The notes beneath the pieces were generated by a model, which saw only the letters and a program-made list of their open reading frames with translations, made no database searches and was not told the origin of the DNA. A stretch of 11,696 bases of DNA from contig JAATFK010000244.1 of NCBI GenBank assembly GCA_015655225.1, forward strand, positions 1 to 11,696, read 5' to 3'. Below, piece after piece: positions 5,723 through 11,696 of this stretch (positions are counted from its first letter, which is position 1; each line of letters opens with the position of its first letter). Both the position numbers and the translations under genes were made by a program. Origin of the DNA: Solirubrobacterales bacterium. GTDB lineage: Bacteria; Actinomycetota; Thermoleophilia; Solirubrobacterales; Solirubrobacteraceae.

Positions 5723-6880
5723 TCAGATGCTGCCGAGCAGCTGGATGTGATCGGCCTCAGCGGCCCCGCCGAACGGGCGTGTGAGCCCGTACTGCTCCAG
5801 CGTGGCCTCGGAGACGCCCTCGACACCTGGCGTGTCGGAAGCCTCCCCGCGCGTGTGCGGATCGTCCGCGAAACCGCCGACCTCGACCGAGTGCTGCGGC
5901 GTGCGGTAGCCCGAGATCCCGATCAGGTGGAGGCCGAGCGCTCTGCCGAGACGGTCGAGGCGGCCCGCCAGCTCGGGCTCCTCGTTGACGCTGTAGTTCG
6001 TGCCCGGCGCCTGGAAGAAGCCGGTGTCGCCGCCGTGGGAGACGAAGCTGCCGGTTCCGCCGACGTTGCTCGTGGTGCCGGAGCCGGGGCCGCCGAAGGT
6101 CGGCGTCGCGGCGGCCGCGGCCTCGCGCGCCTCGATCTTGTGGAGCGAGCTCTGCAGGTCGCGGCGCGTGCTCTGCAGCGACTCGAGCTTCGCGTTCGTG
6201 CGCGAGCGGGCGTGGACGAACGTCAGCTGCTTGTTGACGACCGCGAGGCGCAACCGGGCGACCTGGTCGCGCTGCAGCAGCGAGCCGTTCGCGATCGTCT
6301 GCCGGCGCTGCTCCAGCGTCGTCAGCTTCTGCGTCTGGAGGGCGACGGCCTTCTGCGCGCTGGAGACGTCGGCGGTCACCGAGACGTTGTGGACCCGCAG
6401 TCTTCTCATGTCGTCGACACGCTCGATCAGGCCGCTGAAGCCCTTCGCGTCGAGGATCACGCTGACGATGTCCTCCGGCGGCGACTTGTACTGCGCGACG
6501 AGCTGGGCGGCGAGCTGCTTTCTGTCGTTCGCGAGCGAGCCCTTCAGCGTCGTCAGCTTGACGCGCGCGTCGCGCAGCTGGCTCTGCGTCGTCTCCAGCT
6601 GGCGCTGCTGGACGCCGAGCGTCGTCTCCACCGCGTTCAGGCGGGTCGTGAGGTCGTCGATCGAGCCCTGGAAGCCGGCGATTCTCGTGTTCTCCTGCGC
6701 GACCGAGCCGTGCAGGTCGCGCTCGTGCTGCTGCGCGGCCGAGATCTTCTGCTGCAGCTCGCTCTTGCTGGGCGCGCCGTGGGCGACCATCGGCACGACC
6801 GCGGCGAGCACCGCGAGGGCCGCGGCGAGCGGCAGCGCGAGGCGGCGAGGGCGGGCGTCGAGGGCGTGGTGGCGTCGCAT
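5723..6880 (-). CDS. Secreted coiled-coil cell-wall hydrolase with M15-like metallopeptidase domain
   Basis: This is a 385-aa protein. Residues 1-36 are a signal peptide (basic start, hydrophobic run, 'VAHGAP'). Residues 38-130 and 165-255 are long coiled-coil helices joined by 'SPPEDIVSVILDAKGFSGLI', a hinge typical of PcsB/CwlO/RipC-type proteins controlled by FtsEX. A Gly/Ser linker follows (260-290). The C-terminal domain has 'GYRTP', 'PHTRGEASD' and 'EADHIQL', matching the H-x-x-G-x-A-x-D plus later His pattern of M15 D-Ala-D-Ala peptidases; the zinc ligands would be His342, Asp349 and His378. It would cut peptidoglycan peptides outside the membrane. The adjacent L,D-transpeptidase, same strand and 68 bases downstream, suggests a shared role in wall remodelling. 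No ftsEX genes are in the window. Zinc binding and FtsX control are inferred from motif resemblance. Confidence 0.8.
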   Translation of the reverse strand: MRRHHALDARPRRLALPLAAALAVLAAVVPMVAHGAPSKSELQQKISAAQQHERDLHGSVAQENTRIAGFQGSIDDLTTRLNAVETTLGVQQRQLETTQSQLRDARVKLTTLKGSLANDRKQLAAQLVAQYKSPPEDIVSVILDAKGFSGLIERVDDMRRLRVHNVSVTADVSSAQKAVALQTQKLTTLEQRRQTIANGSLLQRDQVARLRLAVVNKQLTFVHARSRTNAKLESLQSTRRDLQSSLHKIEAREAAAAATPTFGGPGSGTTSNVGGTGSFVSHGGDTGFFQAPGTNYSVNEEPELAGRLDRLGRALGLHLIGISGYRTPQHSVEVGGFADDPHTRGEASDTPGVEGVSEATLEQYGLTRPFGGAAEADHIQLLGSI

Positions 6881-6919
6881 GGAGAGGGCGCCGAGCCGCG
6901 GCGAGAGCCTCGCGACCGA

Positions 6920-6933
6920 GCCGGGTCACCGTA
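6920..6933 (-). promoter_or_regulatory. -10 candidate for the coiled-coil hydrolase
   Basis: TACGGT on the minus strand (6933-6928) would start transcription near 6920, leaving a 40-base leader before the ATG. No strong Shine-Dalgarno sequence or -35 is visible. The hexamer is identical to the one in front of the methyltransferase gene at 11545-11540. Confidence 0.35.
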
Positions 6934-7016
6934 GCAACGGCCCCTCCCGATCTCGCCCGATGCAGGGGAACTTGCAGCGACCGCGACGGCGGCGGGACGG
7001 GCGCGCGCGAGCCGGG

Positions 7017-7052
7017 TACCGTGGCTCTGACGAGACCGTGAGCGACAGGAGG
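7017..7052 (+). promoter_or_regulatory. -10 element and Shine-Dalgarno for the nitroreductase-family gene
   Basis: TACCGT at 7017-7022 gives a predicted start near 7030. A perfect AGGAGG at 7047-7052 lies six bases before the ATG at 7059. The divergent gap (6881-7058) otherwise shows only the opposing -10 at 6933. Confidence 0.5.
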
Positions 7053-7058
7053 ATCCGC

Positions 7059-7460
7059 ATGCTGTTCGGACAGGAGCACGTCAGACGCTACGTCGAGACC
7101 GACGGGGCCGAGGGCCACGAGTGGCAGGGCACGACCGCGCTGATCCTGACCACGACCGGCCGCAGATCGGGCGAGCAGAGATCGACGCCGCTGATCTACG
7201 GGACGGCCGGCGACGACTACCTCGTGGTCGCCTCCAAGGGCGGGGCCGACGAGCCGCCGGCGTGGTACCTGAACCTCGAGGCCCATCCGGAGGTCGACGT
7301 GCAGGTCAGAGGCGACCGCTTCCACGCTCGTGCGCGCACCGCGACACCGGACGAGAAGCCGGCGCTCTGGACGACGATGGTCGGCAGATGGCCCGCCTAC
7401 GAGGACTACCAGAAGAGAACCGACCGCGAGATTCCCGTCGTCGTGCTCGAACGCCTCTGA
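7059..7460 (+). CDS. Deazaflavin (F420)-dependent nitroreductase family protein
   Basis: This 133-aa protein shows the signatures of the Ddn-like, split-beta-barrel family: '[19 protein letters not shown]' (20-38), 'RSTPLIYG' (41-48) and '[20 protein letters not shown]' (58-77). Members bind the deazaflavin F420 and reduce quinones or nitro compounds, often protecting against oxidative stress; the substrate here cannot be read. Length is normal for a single-domain member. The ATG at 7059 follows a perfect AGGAGG; an in-frame GTG at 7038 (adding MSDRRIR) is less likely because the Shine-Dalgarno would then lie inside the gene. Six of its 13 arginines are AGA, an unusual level for a gene otherwise ending codons in G or C. 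The aldo/keto reductase begins 34 bases downstream but has its own -10. Confidence 0.87.
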   Translation: MLFGQEHVRRYVETDGAEGHEWQGTTALILTTTGRRSGEQRSTPLIYGTAGDDYLVVASKGGADEPPAWYLNLEAHPEVDVQVRGDRFHARARTATPDEKPALWTTMVGRWPAYEDYQKRTDREIPVVVLERL

Positions 7461-7481
7461 GAGACGGCCCCGGCCGGAGGC

Positions 7482-7494
7482 TAGATTCGGTGGC
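7482..7494 (+). promoter_or_regulatory. Leaderless-type -10 element for the aldo/keto reductase
   Basis: TAGATT (7482-7487) lies seven bases before the ATG at 7495, within the 34-base gap after the nitroreductase stop. This is the best TANNNT match of the leaderless set. No -35 consensus is visible. Confidence 0.55.
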
Positions 7495-8349
7495 ATGACT
7501 ACCACCGCATCTGCTTCCGGCACCTTCGCGATCGGCGGGGACCTCGAGGTCACCCGCCTCGGCTACGGCGCCATGCGCATCCTCGGCGACGGCATCTGGG
7601 GCCCGCCGCGCGACCGCGACGAGTGCCTTCGCGTCCTGCGTCGCCTGCCCGAGCTCGGCATCGACCTCGTCGACACGGCCGACTCCTACGGCCCCGAGAT
7701 CTCCGAGGAGCTGATCCACGAGGCGCTCCACCCCTACAGCGGGGTCACCGTCGCGACGAAGGCGGGGCTGACCCGCCAGGGCCCGAACCTCTGGGCGCCG
7801 GTCGGCCGCCCCGAGTATCTGCGCCAGTGCCTCGAGCTGAGCCTGCGGCGCCTCGGCGTCGAGACGATCGACCTCTTCCAGCTCCACCGGATCGACGCGA
7901 AGGTCCCGCGCGAGGAGCAGTTCGCCGTGCTGAAGGCGTTCCAGGACGAGGGCAAGGTCCGCCACCTCGGGCTCTCCGAGGTGAGCGTCGAGGAGATCAA
8001 GGCGGCCCAGGAGGTCTTCACCGTCACGACGGTCCAGAACCGCTTCAACCTCGTCGACCGCCACTCGGAGGACGTGCTCGACTACTGCGAGCAGGAGGGC
8101 ATCGGCTTCATCCCGTGGGCGCCGATCGACGCCGGCAGACTCGGCGAGCCGGGCGGCGTGGTCGACGAGATCGCGAGCGCGCACGAGGCGACGCACCACC
8201 AGGTCGCGCTCGCCTGGCTGCTCCAGCGCAGCCCCGTGGTGCTGCCGATCCCGGGCACGAGCTCGGTCGCGCACCTGGAGGAGAACGTCGCCGCCGCCGA
8301 CCTGCGGCTGTCCGACGACGAGGTCGCGCGCCTCGACGACGCGGCCTAG
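7495..8349 (+). CDS. Aldo/keto reductase
   Basis: This 284-aa TIM-barrel oxidoreductase uses NADPH to reduce aldehydes or ketones in the cytoplasm. The catalytic tetrad is in place: Asp60 and Tyr65 in 'DTADSYGP', Lys89 in 'TVATKAGL' and His131 in 'FQLHRID'. The C-terminal cofactor-binding segment '[20 protein letters not shown]' is standard. Length is that of the shorter bacterial branch, lacking long C-terminal loops. The substrate is unknown. A possible link with the upstream deazaflavin-family gene is only positional, since each has its own -10. The ATG at 7495 is fixed by TAGATT seven bases upstream. Arginines are almost all CGC, in contrast to the gene before it. A strong hairpin follows immediately after the stop. 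Confidence 0.93.
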   Translation: MTTTASASGTFAIGGDLEVTRLGYGAMRILGDGIWGPPRDRDECLRVLRRLPELGIDLVDTADSYGPEISEELIHEALHPYSGVTVATKAGLTRQGPNLWAPVGRPEYLRQCLELSLRRLGVETIDLFQLHRIDAKVPREEQFAVLKAFQDEGKVRHLGLSEVSVEEIKAAQEVFTVTTVQNRFNLVDRHSEDVLDYCEQEGIGFIPWAPIDAGRLGEPGGVVDEIASAHEATHHQVALAWLLQRSPVVLPIPGTSSVAHLEENVAAADLRLSDDEVARLDDAA

Positions 8350-8352
8350 AAC

Positions 8353-8398
8353 GACCAGCGGGGTCGATCGCATCCGTGCGAATCGACCCCGCTGGGTC
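8353..8398. terminator. Bidirectional terminator hairpin between convergent genes
   Basis: A perfect 14-base inverted repeat, CCAGCGGGGTCGAT (8355-8368) and its complement (8382-8395), is extended inward by CGCA/TGCG around a TCCG loop, with one bulged A, and outward by GA/TC with a bulged G. It sits between the stops of the aldo/keto reductase (plus strand) and the ferritin-like gene (minus strand). There is no T-tract on either side. Confidence 0.85.
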
Positions 8399-8416
8399 CG
8401 GCGTGCGGCGGCTGGG

Positions 8417-9109
8417 TCAGCCGACGATGAAGCCCGTTCCTCTGACCGCGGCGAGGATCGTGCTCTCGCTTCTGGCGACGTCGAAGGCGCCGTTCGGCGT
8501 GATGCCGCTCTTGCCCGTGACGTGGCCCATGAGGGCGGCGATGCCGGCAGCGTGACGCGCCTCGATCGTGAGGATCGAGACGGCGGCCTGGATGACGGCC
8601 GCCTGCTTGATGTTCGTCGCCTGGCCGGAGTAGGCCGCGACGCCGGTGTTCTCGAGGACGAACGAGGTCGCCTTGAACTTCGCCTCGTTCGAGACCGTGT
8701 CGGCGAAGTCGAACTTCGGCGACGCGACCGCGGCCTTGCCGAGGGCGGCCTTGAGGGCCTTCACGTGCGCGGCCTCGTGCGACGCGACGAGCTTCGCGAA
8801 CGCGCCGATCTCGCCCTTGAACTTGCCCTTCGCGACCGCCTGCTTGTAGAAGGCGGCCTCGAGGTACTCGAGGGTGAGCGCGTAGTTCAGGATCGCGACG
8901 TCCTGCTTCTTCGACGGAGCGGCAGCCGACGCGAGGGCCGGAAGGCCTCCCATCAGCACGCCGCCTGCGAGCAGCGAGCCGCCGGCGATGCCGGCCTTGC
9001 GGAACAGGCCTGCGCGCGTGTCGCCTTCGACGGCGGCAGCCGTCTCGCGCAGTGCGCCGTCTTGATCGAGGGTCTCGATCGAGATGATGTCGGTAAGCGC
9101 TTGGGGCAC
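8417..9109 (-). CDS. Secreted ferritin-like domain protein
   Basis: This 230-aa protein has a hydrophobic export segment (about 41-64, 'GGSLLAGGVLMGGLPALASA') after 'TRAGLFRKAG', which resembles a Tat signal but has only one of the two arginines. Residues 67-200 form a four-helix ferritin-like fold with metal-ligand patterns: Glu81 in 'LTLEYLEAAFY', Glu112 and His115 in 'HEAAHVKAL', Glu153 in 'VLENTG', and Glu183 and His186 in 'IEARHAA'. Such proteins (Ferritin_2 type) are exported di-iron or metal-binding proteins, often linked to oxidative or desiccation stress; the exact activity is not known. The GTG at 9109 is supported by GAAGGAG eight bases upstream. It is divergent from the ECF sigma gene, which may control it. 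Confidence 0.85.
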   Translation of the reverse strand: MPQALTDIISIETLDQDGALRETAAAVEGDTRAGLFRKAGIAGGSLLAGGVLMGGLPALASAAAPSKKQDVAILNYALTLEYLEAAFYKQAVAKGKFKGEIGAFAKLVASHEAAHVKALKAALGKAAVASPKFDFADTVSNEAKFKATSFVLENTGVAAYSGQATNIKQAAVIQAAVSILTIEARHAAGIAALMGHVTGKSGITPNGAFDVARSESTILAAVRGTGFIVG

Positions 9110-9203
9110 TGGTGTGGCTCCTTCGGATGGGGGACGCTTGACTGCTGCCTGCGCAGCCCGCCGCCCACTGGATCACCGAGGCGACACCAATTCGCCACCG
9201 CAC

Positions 9204-9233
9204 CTCTTTCATACCCTGCTCATCCCAAAAGAC
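9204..9233 (-). promoter_or_regulatory. Stress-sigma-like promoter candidate for the ferritin-like gene
   Basis: On the minus strand GTCTTT (9233-9228) is followed by 11 bases and GGGTAT (9216-9211). This resembles the GTTT..GGGTAT pattern of actinobacterial general-stress sigma factors, with an imperfect -35. Transcription would start near 9204, giving a leader of about 95 bases. The surrounding 80 bases are clearly AT-richer than the genes. Confidence 0.35.
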
Positions 9234-9276
9234 CGGAATTTCGATCATTTCTCGGCGCGAATTGCGCTGATCCGGT

Positions 9277-9290
9277 GCAGGTCCGCCTGC
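9277..9290. promoter_or_regulatory. Inverted repeat overlapping the -35 region of the sigma-factor promoter
   Basis: GCAGG (9277-9281) and CCTGC (9286-9290) are perfect inverted copies around TCCG. The right arm covers the position expected for the -35 of the promoter whose -10 is at 9308, so it could be an operator. A looser palindrome (GCGC-GAATT-GCGC) lies at 9255-9267. Confidence 0.3.
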
Positions 9291-9307
9291 GATTAGCGAC
9301 CAATGGG

Positions 9308-9319
9308 TACGATCGCCAC
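9308..9319 (+). promoter_or_regulatory. Leaderless-type -10 element for the ECF sigma gene
   Basis: TACGAT (9308-9313) lies six bases before the ATG at 9320. No Shine-Dalgarno sequence precedes the ATG. Confidence 0.45.
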
Positions 9320-9904
9320 ATGGAGGACCTGGTGAGGCGCCGTAACGTCGACCGCCTCGCCGACGAAGAGCTGATGGAGCTCGTCCGCGAGCACAACGCC
9401 CAGGCGCTCGAGGCGTTGTACGACCGTCACGGCGGCCCGGCCTACTCGCTCGCCCATCGGATCATGGGCGACCGGCAGGTCGCCGAGGACGTCACGCAGG
9501 AGGCGTTCGTCTCGATCTGGCGCGCCAGCTCCGGCTACAGCGCGGCCCGCGGCAGCGTCCGCTCCTGGATCCTCGCGATCGTCCGCAACCGCGCGATCGA
9601 CGCCCTGCGCAGAGCCTCCTCGCGCGCCCCGCTCGACTTCGACGACGACGGGATCATGGAGGCGCAGGCCTCGCCCGAGCGGACCGAGACGGAGGCGCTG
9701 CGGCGCGAGGACGCCCGCGTCGTGCGCGGCGCGCTCCAGGATCTGCCGCCCGACCAGGCCCAGGTGCTGGGCCTCGCCTACTTCAGCGGCTTCACCCACA
9801 GCGAAATCGCTGGACTGCTGGGCGTGCCGCTTGGCACGATCAAGGGCCGCATGCGTCTCGGTCTCGAGAAGATGCGCGCCACCATGGACGAAGCGATCAC
9901 ATGA
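9320..9904 (+). CDS. ECF-type RNA polymerase sigma factor (SigK-like)
   Basis: This 194-aa protein contains only regions 2 and 4. Region 2 (about 24-97) includes 'ALYDRHGGPAYSLAHRI', 'AEDVTQEAFVSIWR' and 'RSWILAIVRNRAIDALRR'. Region 4 (about 130-188) includes 'LPPDQAQVLGLAYFSGFTHS' and the helix-turn-helix 'EIAGLLGVPLGTIKGRMR'. An acidic linker joins them. This is the group-4 (extracytoplasmic function) layout, closest by eye to SigK-type factors, which direct polymerase to envelope-stress promoters and are held inactive by a membrane anti-sigma factor. That partner follows directly: the stop overlaps its start as ATGA. The divergent ferritin-like gene is a candidate target. The start at 9320 is supported by TACGAT upstream. 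Confidence 0.93.
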   Translation: MEDLVRRRNVDRLADEELMELVREHNAQALEALYDRHGGPAYSLAHRIMGDRQVAEDVTQEAFVSIWRASSGYSAARGSVRSWILAIVRNRAIDALRRASSRAPLDFDDDGIMEAQASPERTETEALRREDARVVRGALQDLPPDQAQVLGLAYFSGFTHSEIAGLLGVPLGTIKGRMRLGLEKMRATMDEAIT

Positions 9905-10620
9905 CCGACGCCGACCACACGCCCTGGGACGACGATCTCGCCGCCTTCGCGGTCGGCGCGCTCGATCCGCACGAGACCGCCGCGTTCGAGGGGCACCTCG
10001 TCCACTGCGACCACTGCCGCGCGGAGCTGCTGCGGCTCGCGCCGGCGATCGGCCTGATGCCGCTGTCGGTCGAGCAGCTCGAGCCGCCGCCGTCGCTGAA
10101 GCGCTCGCTGATGGAGATCGTCAACGCGGAGGCCGCTGAGGCGCACGAGCCGGCCGCCGCCCCGGTCGCGCCGCGGCTGCGCGCGCGGCGCCAGGCGGTC
10201 CGCTGGCGCGAGTGGCTCTGGCGCCCCGCGCCGATCGCCGGCCTCGCGGCGACGCTCGCGATCGCGTTCATCGCCGGCTTCGCGCTGCGCGGCGGCGGCA
10301 GCACCGACCACCGCACGACGGTTCCGGTCCAGGCGGCCTCGACCGCGCCGGTCAGTGCCGCGCTCGTGCGCTCCGGCGACTCCTGGACGCTCGATGTCGA
10401 CCACCTGCCATCGCTGCCCGCGAACGCGGTCTACCAGGTTTGGGTACGCGGACAGCACAACCTGCGCTCGGGCGGGGTCTTCGTGCTCGCCCGCGACGGG
10501 AAGGCGACGGTCGGCGTGCCGGAGACGCTGAAGTCCGGCGACCAGGTGCTGATCACGAGAGAGCCGGCGGGCGGCAGCCCGGCGCCGACCTCGACGCCCC
10601 TCGCGCAGGCGAGAGTCTGA
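9901..10620 (+). CDS. Membrane anti-sigma factor with zinc-binding motif (RskA-like)
   Basis: This 239-aa protein has an N-terminal cytoplasmic anti-sigma domain with the zinc-binding pattern His32-x3-Cys36-x2-Cys39 ('HLVHCDHC'). A Pro/Ala/Arg linker (60-109) is followed by one transmembrane helix at about 110-130 ('PIAGLAATLAIAFIAGFAL'). The extracytoplasmic RskA-type domain (about 140-220) includes 'VYQVWVRGQHNLRSGGVFVL'. It would sequester the sigma factor encoded just upstream until an envelope signal leads to its proteolysis or to loss of zinc. The ATG sits in the sigma gene's ATGA overlap, so the two are translated in a coupled way, as usual for such pairs. It ends three bases from the convergent methyltransferase gene; both stop codons fall in the short palindrome CTGAGGCTCAG. 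Confidence 0.92.
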   Translation: MTDADHTPWDDDLAAFAVGALDPHETAAFEGHLVHCDHCRAELLRLAPAIGLMPLSVEQLEPPPSLKRSLMEIVNAEAAEAHEPAAAPVAPRLRARRQAVRWREWLWRPAPIAGLAATLAIAFIAGFALRGGGSTDHRTTVPVQAASTAPVSAALVRSGDSWTLDVDHLPSLPANAVYQVWVRGQHNLRSGGVFVLARDGKATVGVPETLKSGDQVLITREPAGGSPAPTSTPLAQARV

Positions 10621-10623
10621 GGC

Positions 10624-11532
10624 TCAGGCCGCGGGGAGCGCCTCGAAGACCATCCGGTGATGGTCCATCAGCTCGCGCTCGAAGCAGACGCTGTTGGCGC
10701 TCACGCCAGAGGTGAACGCGAGGCGGAAGTCGCGGCTCGTGAGGTAGCGCGGGACCAGCTGCGCCTTCACGAGCGTCTTGCGCCAGCTCGGCTGCGCGAA
10801 GCGCTCGCGCCACTGCTTGATCGTCTCGATGTAGTCGAGCCGGCCGCTGACGTCGGAGACGAGGCGGAAGTGCGGCGCGGCGGCGGCGGCGATCTGCTCC
10901 CCGCCGTTCGGCAGCCACGAGCCCGGGAACTGGTACATCATCAGCGCCAGATACCAGGCGTCGGAGTCGCGCGGCGCGTCGATGCTGACCTGCTCGAAGG
11001 GGATCATGTTGCGGCCGAACGACATCGTCTGCAGGTAGAGGCGGCCGCCCTCCGGGAGCAGCCCGCGGATGTTCGCGAACAGGTCGCGGTAGATCTGCTC
11101 CTGGCGTCCCGCGTAGTAGTCGGTGGGCGAGACGAAGTGCTCGAAGGCGCCGAGGCTGGCGACCGCGTCGAACCCGCCGAACTCCCGTCGCGTGACCTTG
11201 CGGGCGTCCTCGATCCGCACGTCGAGCCCGTGGCGCCGGCACGCGGCCGCCTGCGCCGAGGAGAGCGTCACGCCGACGCCGGAGGCGCCGCGCTCGCGCA
11301 CGTAGTTCAGCAGCGGCCCCCAGCCGCAGCCGAGGTCGAGCACCGTGCGGCCCGCCTCGATCCCGATCTGCTCGGCGACGTACTCGTGCTTGCGCCGCTG
11401 CGCCTGCTCGAGCGTCAGCGAGAAGTCGCCGTCGTATTTGGCGCCGCTGAAATCGGCCAGCTCGCCGAGGCTGAGCCGGAAGATCCGGTCGATCAGCGAG
11501 TAGGTGAAGTCGAGGTCGTTGCGGTCGGCCAA
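10624..11532 (-). CDS. Cyclopropane-fatty-acid synthase family methyltransferase
   Basis: This 302-aa, SAM-dependent methyltransferase shows motif I 'VLDLGCGWGPLL' (64-75), 'GVGVTLSSAQ' (85-94), the 'GAFEHF' segment (128-133) with the conserved Glu, and a C-terminal 'ETIKQWRERF' typical of the CFA/mycolic-acid methyltransferase group. These enzymes act on unsaturated acyl chains of membrane phospholipids, adding a methylene or methyl group; a small-molecule methyltransferase of the same fold is the alternative. No membrane segment is present. The start is TTG at 11532, supported by TACGGT seven bases upstream. It differs from neighbours in codon use: none of its 30 arginines is AGA. It is convergent with the anti-sigma gene, leaving a three-base gap. 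Confidence 0.88.
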   Translation of the reverse strand: MADRNDLDFTYSLIDRIFRLSLGELADFSGAKYDGDFSLTLEQAQRRKHEYVAEQIGIEAGRTVLDLGCGWGPLLNYVRERGASGVGVTLSSAQAAACRRHGLDVRIEDARKVTRREFGGFDAVASLGAFEHFVSPTDYYAGRQEQIYRDLFANIRGLLPEGGRLYLQTMSFGRNMIPFEQVSIDAPRDSDAWYLALMMYQFPGSWLPNGGEQIAAAAAPHFRLVSDVSGRLDYIETIKQWRERFAQPSWRKTLVKAQLVPRYLTSRDFRLAFTSGVSANSVCFERELMDHHRMVFEALPAA

Positions 11533-11568
11533 GTGGCTAACCGTATGCCGGCCGTCTCCTCGACGAGA
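11533..11568 (-). promoter_or_regulatory. Leaderless-type promoter for the methyltransferase, with a possible operator
   Basis: On the minus strand TACGGT (11545-11540) lies seven bases before the TTG start. An imperfect 14-base palindrome (TCTCCTCGACGAGA, 11555-11568, one mismatched pair) covers the expected -35 position and may bind a regulator. The remaining gap to 11645 shows no other signal. Confidence 0.4.
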
Positions 11569-11645
11569 TCTCCGGGGGGCAAATCCGGGCCCGTATCGCC
11601 TCGGCGTGCCTCTTGGTCTCCATCCTCGGCCGCGATTCGCGATCG

Positions 11646-11696
11646 CTAGCGCGACGGCTTGACGGTCACCGTCCGCGCCTTCACGCCGCTGCCGCC
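11646..11696 (-). CDS. C-terminal end of an unidentified minus-strand protein (partial)
   Basis: Reading inward from the window edge gives 16 codons, 'GGSGVKARTVTVKPSR', then TAG (11648-11646). Codon third positions are G or C almost throughout, as in the neighbours. The alternating hydrophobic/polar pattern fits the last strand of a beta-sandwich domain of a secreted protein, but this is too short to identify. Confidence 0.4.
   Translation of the reverse strand, partial: GGSGVKARTVTVKPSR

Noticed and set aside
3058..5750. Long open frames on both strands over the sulfotransferase and transpeptidase genes
   Set aside because: Their translations are Arg/Ala/Gly-rich low-complexity strings typical of high-GC shadow frames, while the chosen frames carry full catalytic motifs.
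5636..6934. Plus-strand open frame of over 400 codons opposite the coiled-coil hydrolase
   Set aside because: It is an Arg/Leu/Ala/Val-rich shadow with no family motif. The opposite strand has a signal peptide, coiled coil and metallopeptidase motif.
9220..9245. CATCCC and CGAT spaced like a SigK promoter
   Set aside because: The match to the mycobacterial CCATCC / CGAAT consensus is partial and the spacing is off, so autoregulation by the sigma factor is not supported by this alone.
9110..9248. Minus-strand frame starting 'MIEIPVFWDEQGM' upstream of the ferritin-like gene
   Set aside because: The start looks protein-like, but the frame soon becomes a shadow of the ferritin gene in another frame. 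The GTG at 9109 has a good Shine-Dalgarno, and this stretch fits a promoter and leader.
1..11696. tRNA or rRNA genes, insertion sequences, CRISPR arrays, phage genes
   Set aside because: Looked for on both strands; no cloverleaf or CCA end, no transposase motif, no regularly spaced repeats other than the coding collagen tract.

Overview
The window looks like chromosomal DNA from a high-GC actinobacterium, most likely class Thermoleophilia (Solirubrobacterales, Conexibacter-like). Most genes have G or C at nearly every third codon position. The collagen-like protein at 2328-3074 begins with an N-terminal block that I associate with that lineage: a hydrophobic leader, then a segment of the type '[20 protein letters not shown]'. 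Gene families were recognised by eye from motifs, with no database search.

Layout. (i) 1-228: start of a secreted HtrA/S1C-type serine protease, cut by the window edge. (ii) 324-1399: a two-gene, minus-strand operon of lower GC. One gene encodes a 107-aa protein that looks like a small ADP-ribosyltransferase-fold domain. The other joins an EF-Tu domain-III-like module to an Mrr-like nuclease fold that lacks the catalytic lysine. This is the most unusual locus here. (iii) 1440-2210: dienelactone hydrolase, divergent from the basic, threonine-rich collagen-like protein, which is followed by a sulfotransferase. (iv) 3888-6880: a cell-wall pair, an L,D-transpeptidase with a membrane anchor and a secreted hydrolase that combines a PcsB/CwlO-type coiled coil with an M15-like domain. 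(v) 7059-8349: a deazaflavin (F420)-type nitroreductase and an aldo/keto reductase, closed by a strong bidirectional terminator hairpin. (vi) 8417-10620: a secreted ferritin-like protein divergent from an ECF sigma factor and its zinc-binding, membrane-spanning anti-sigma factor. (vii) 10624-11532: a cyclopropane-fatty-acid-synthase-type methyltransferase, then the last 16 codons of an unidentified minus-strand gene.

Two patterns cut across the genes. First, six of them (starts at 1399, 2210, 2328, 7495, 9320 and 11532) have a TANNNT-like -10 hexamer 6-7 bases before the start codon, the arrangement expected of leaderless mRNAs. The starts include GTG and TTG, and the pattern helped to fix them. 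Other genes (3148, 7059, 9109) have good Shine-Dalgarno sequences instead. Second, the rare AGA arginine codon is very unevenly spread: 6 of 13 arginines in the nitroreductase and 10 of 37 in the L,D-transpeptidase, but 0 of 30 in the methyltransferase.

The window is largely an envelope and stress region: periplasmic protease, wall cross-linking and hydrolysis, surface fibre, lipid modification and an envelope-type sigma/anti-sigma switch. The atypical two-gene module sits among them. No RNA genes, insertion sequences or CRISPR arrays were seen. No stretch above 300 bases lacks a gene.
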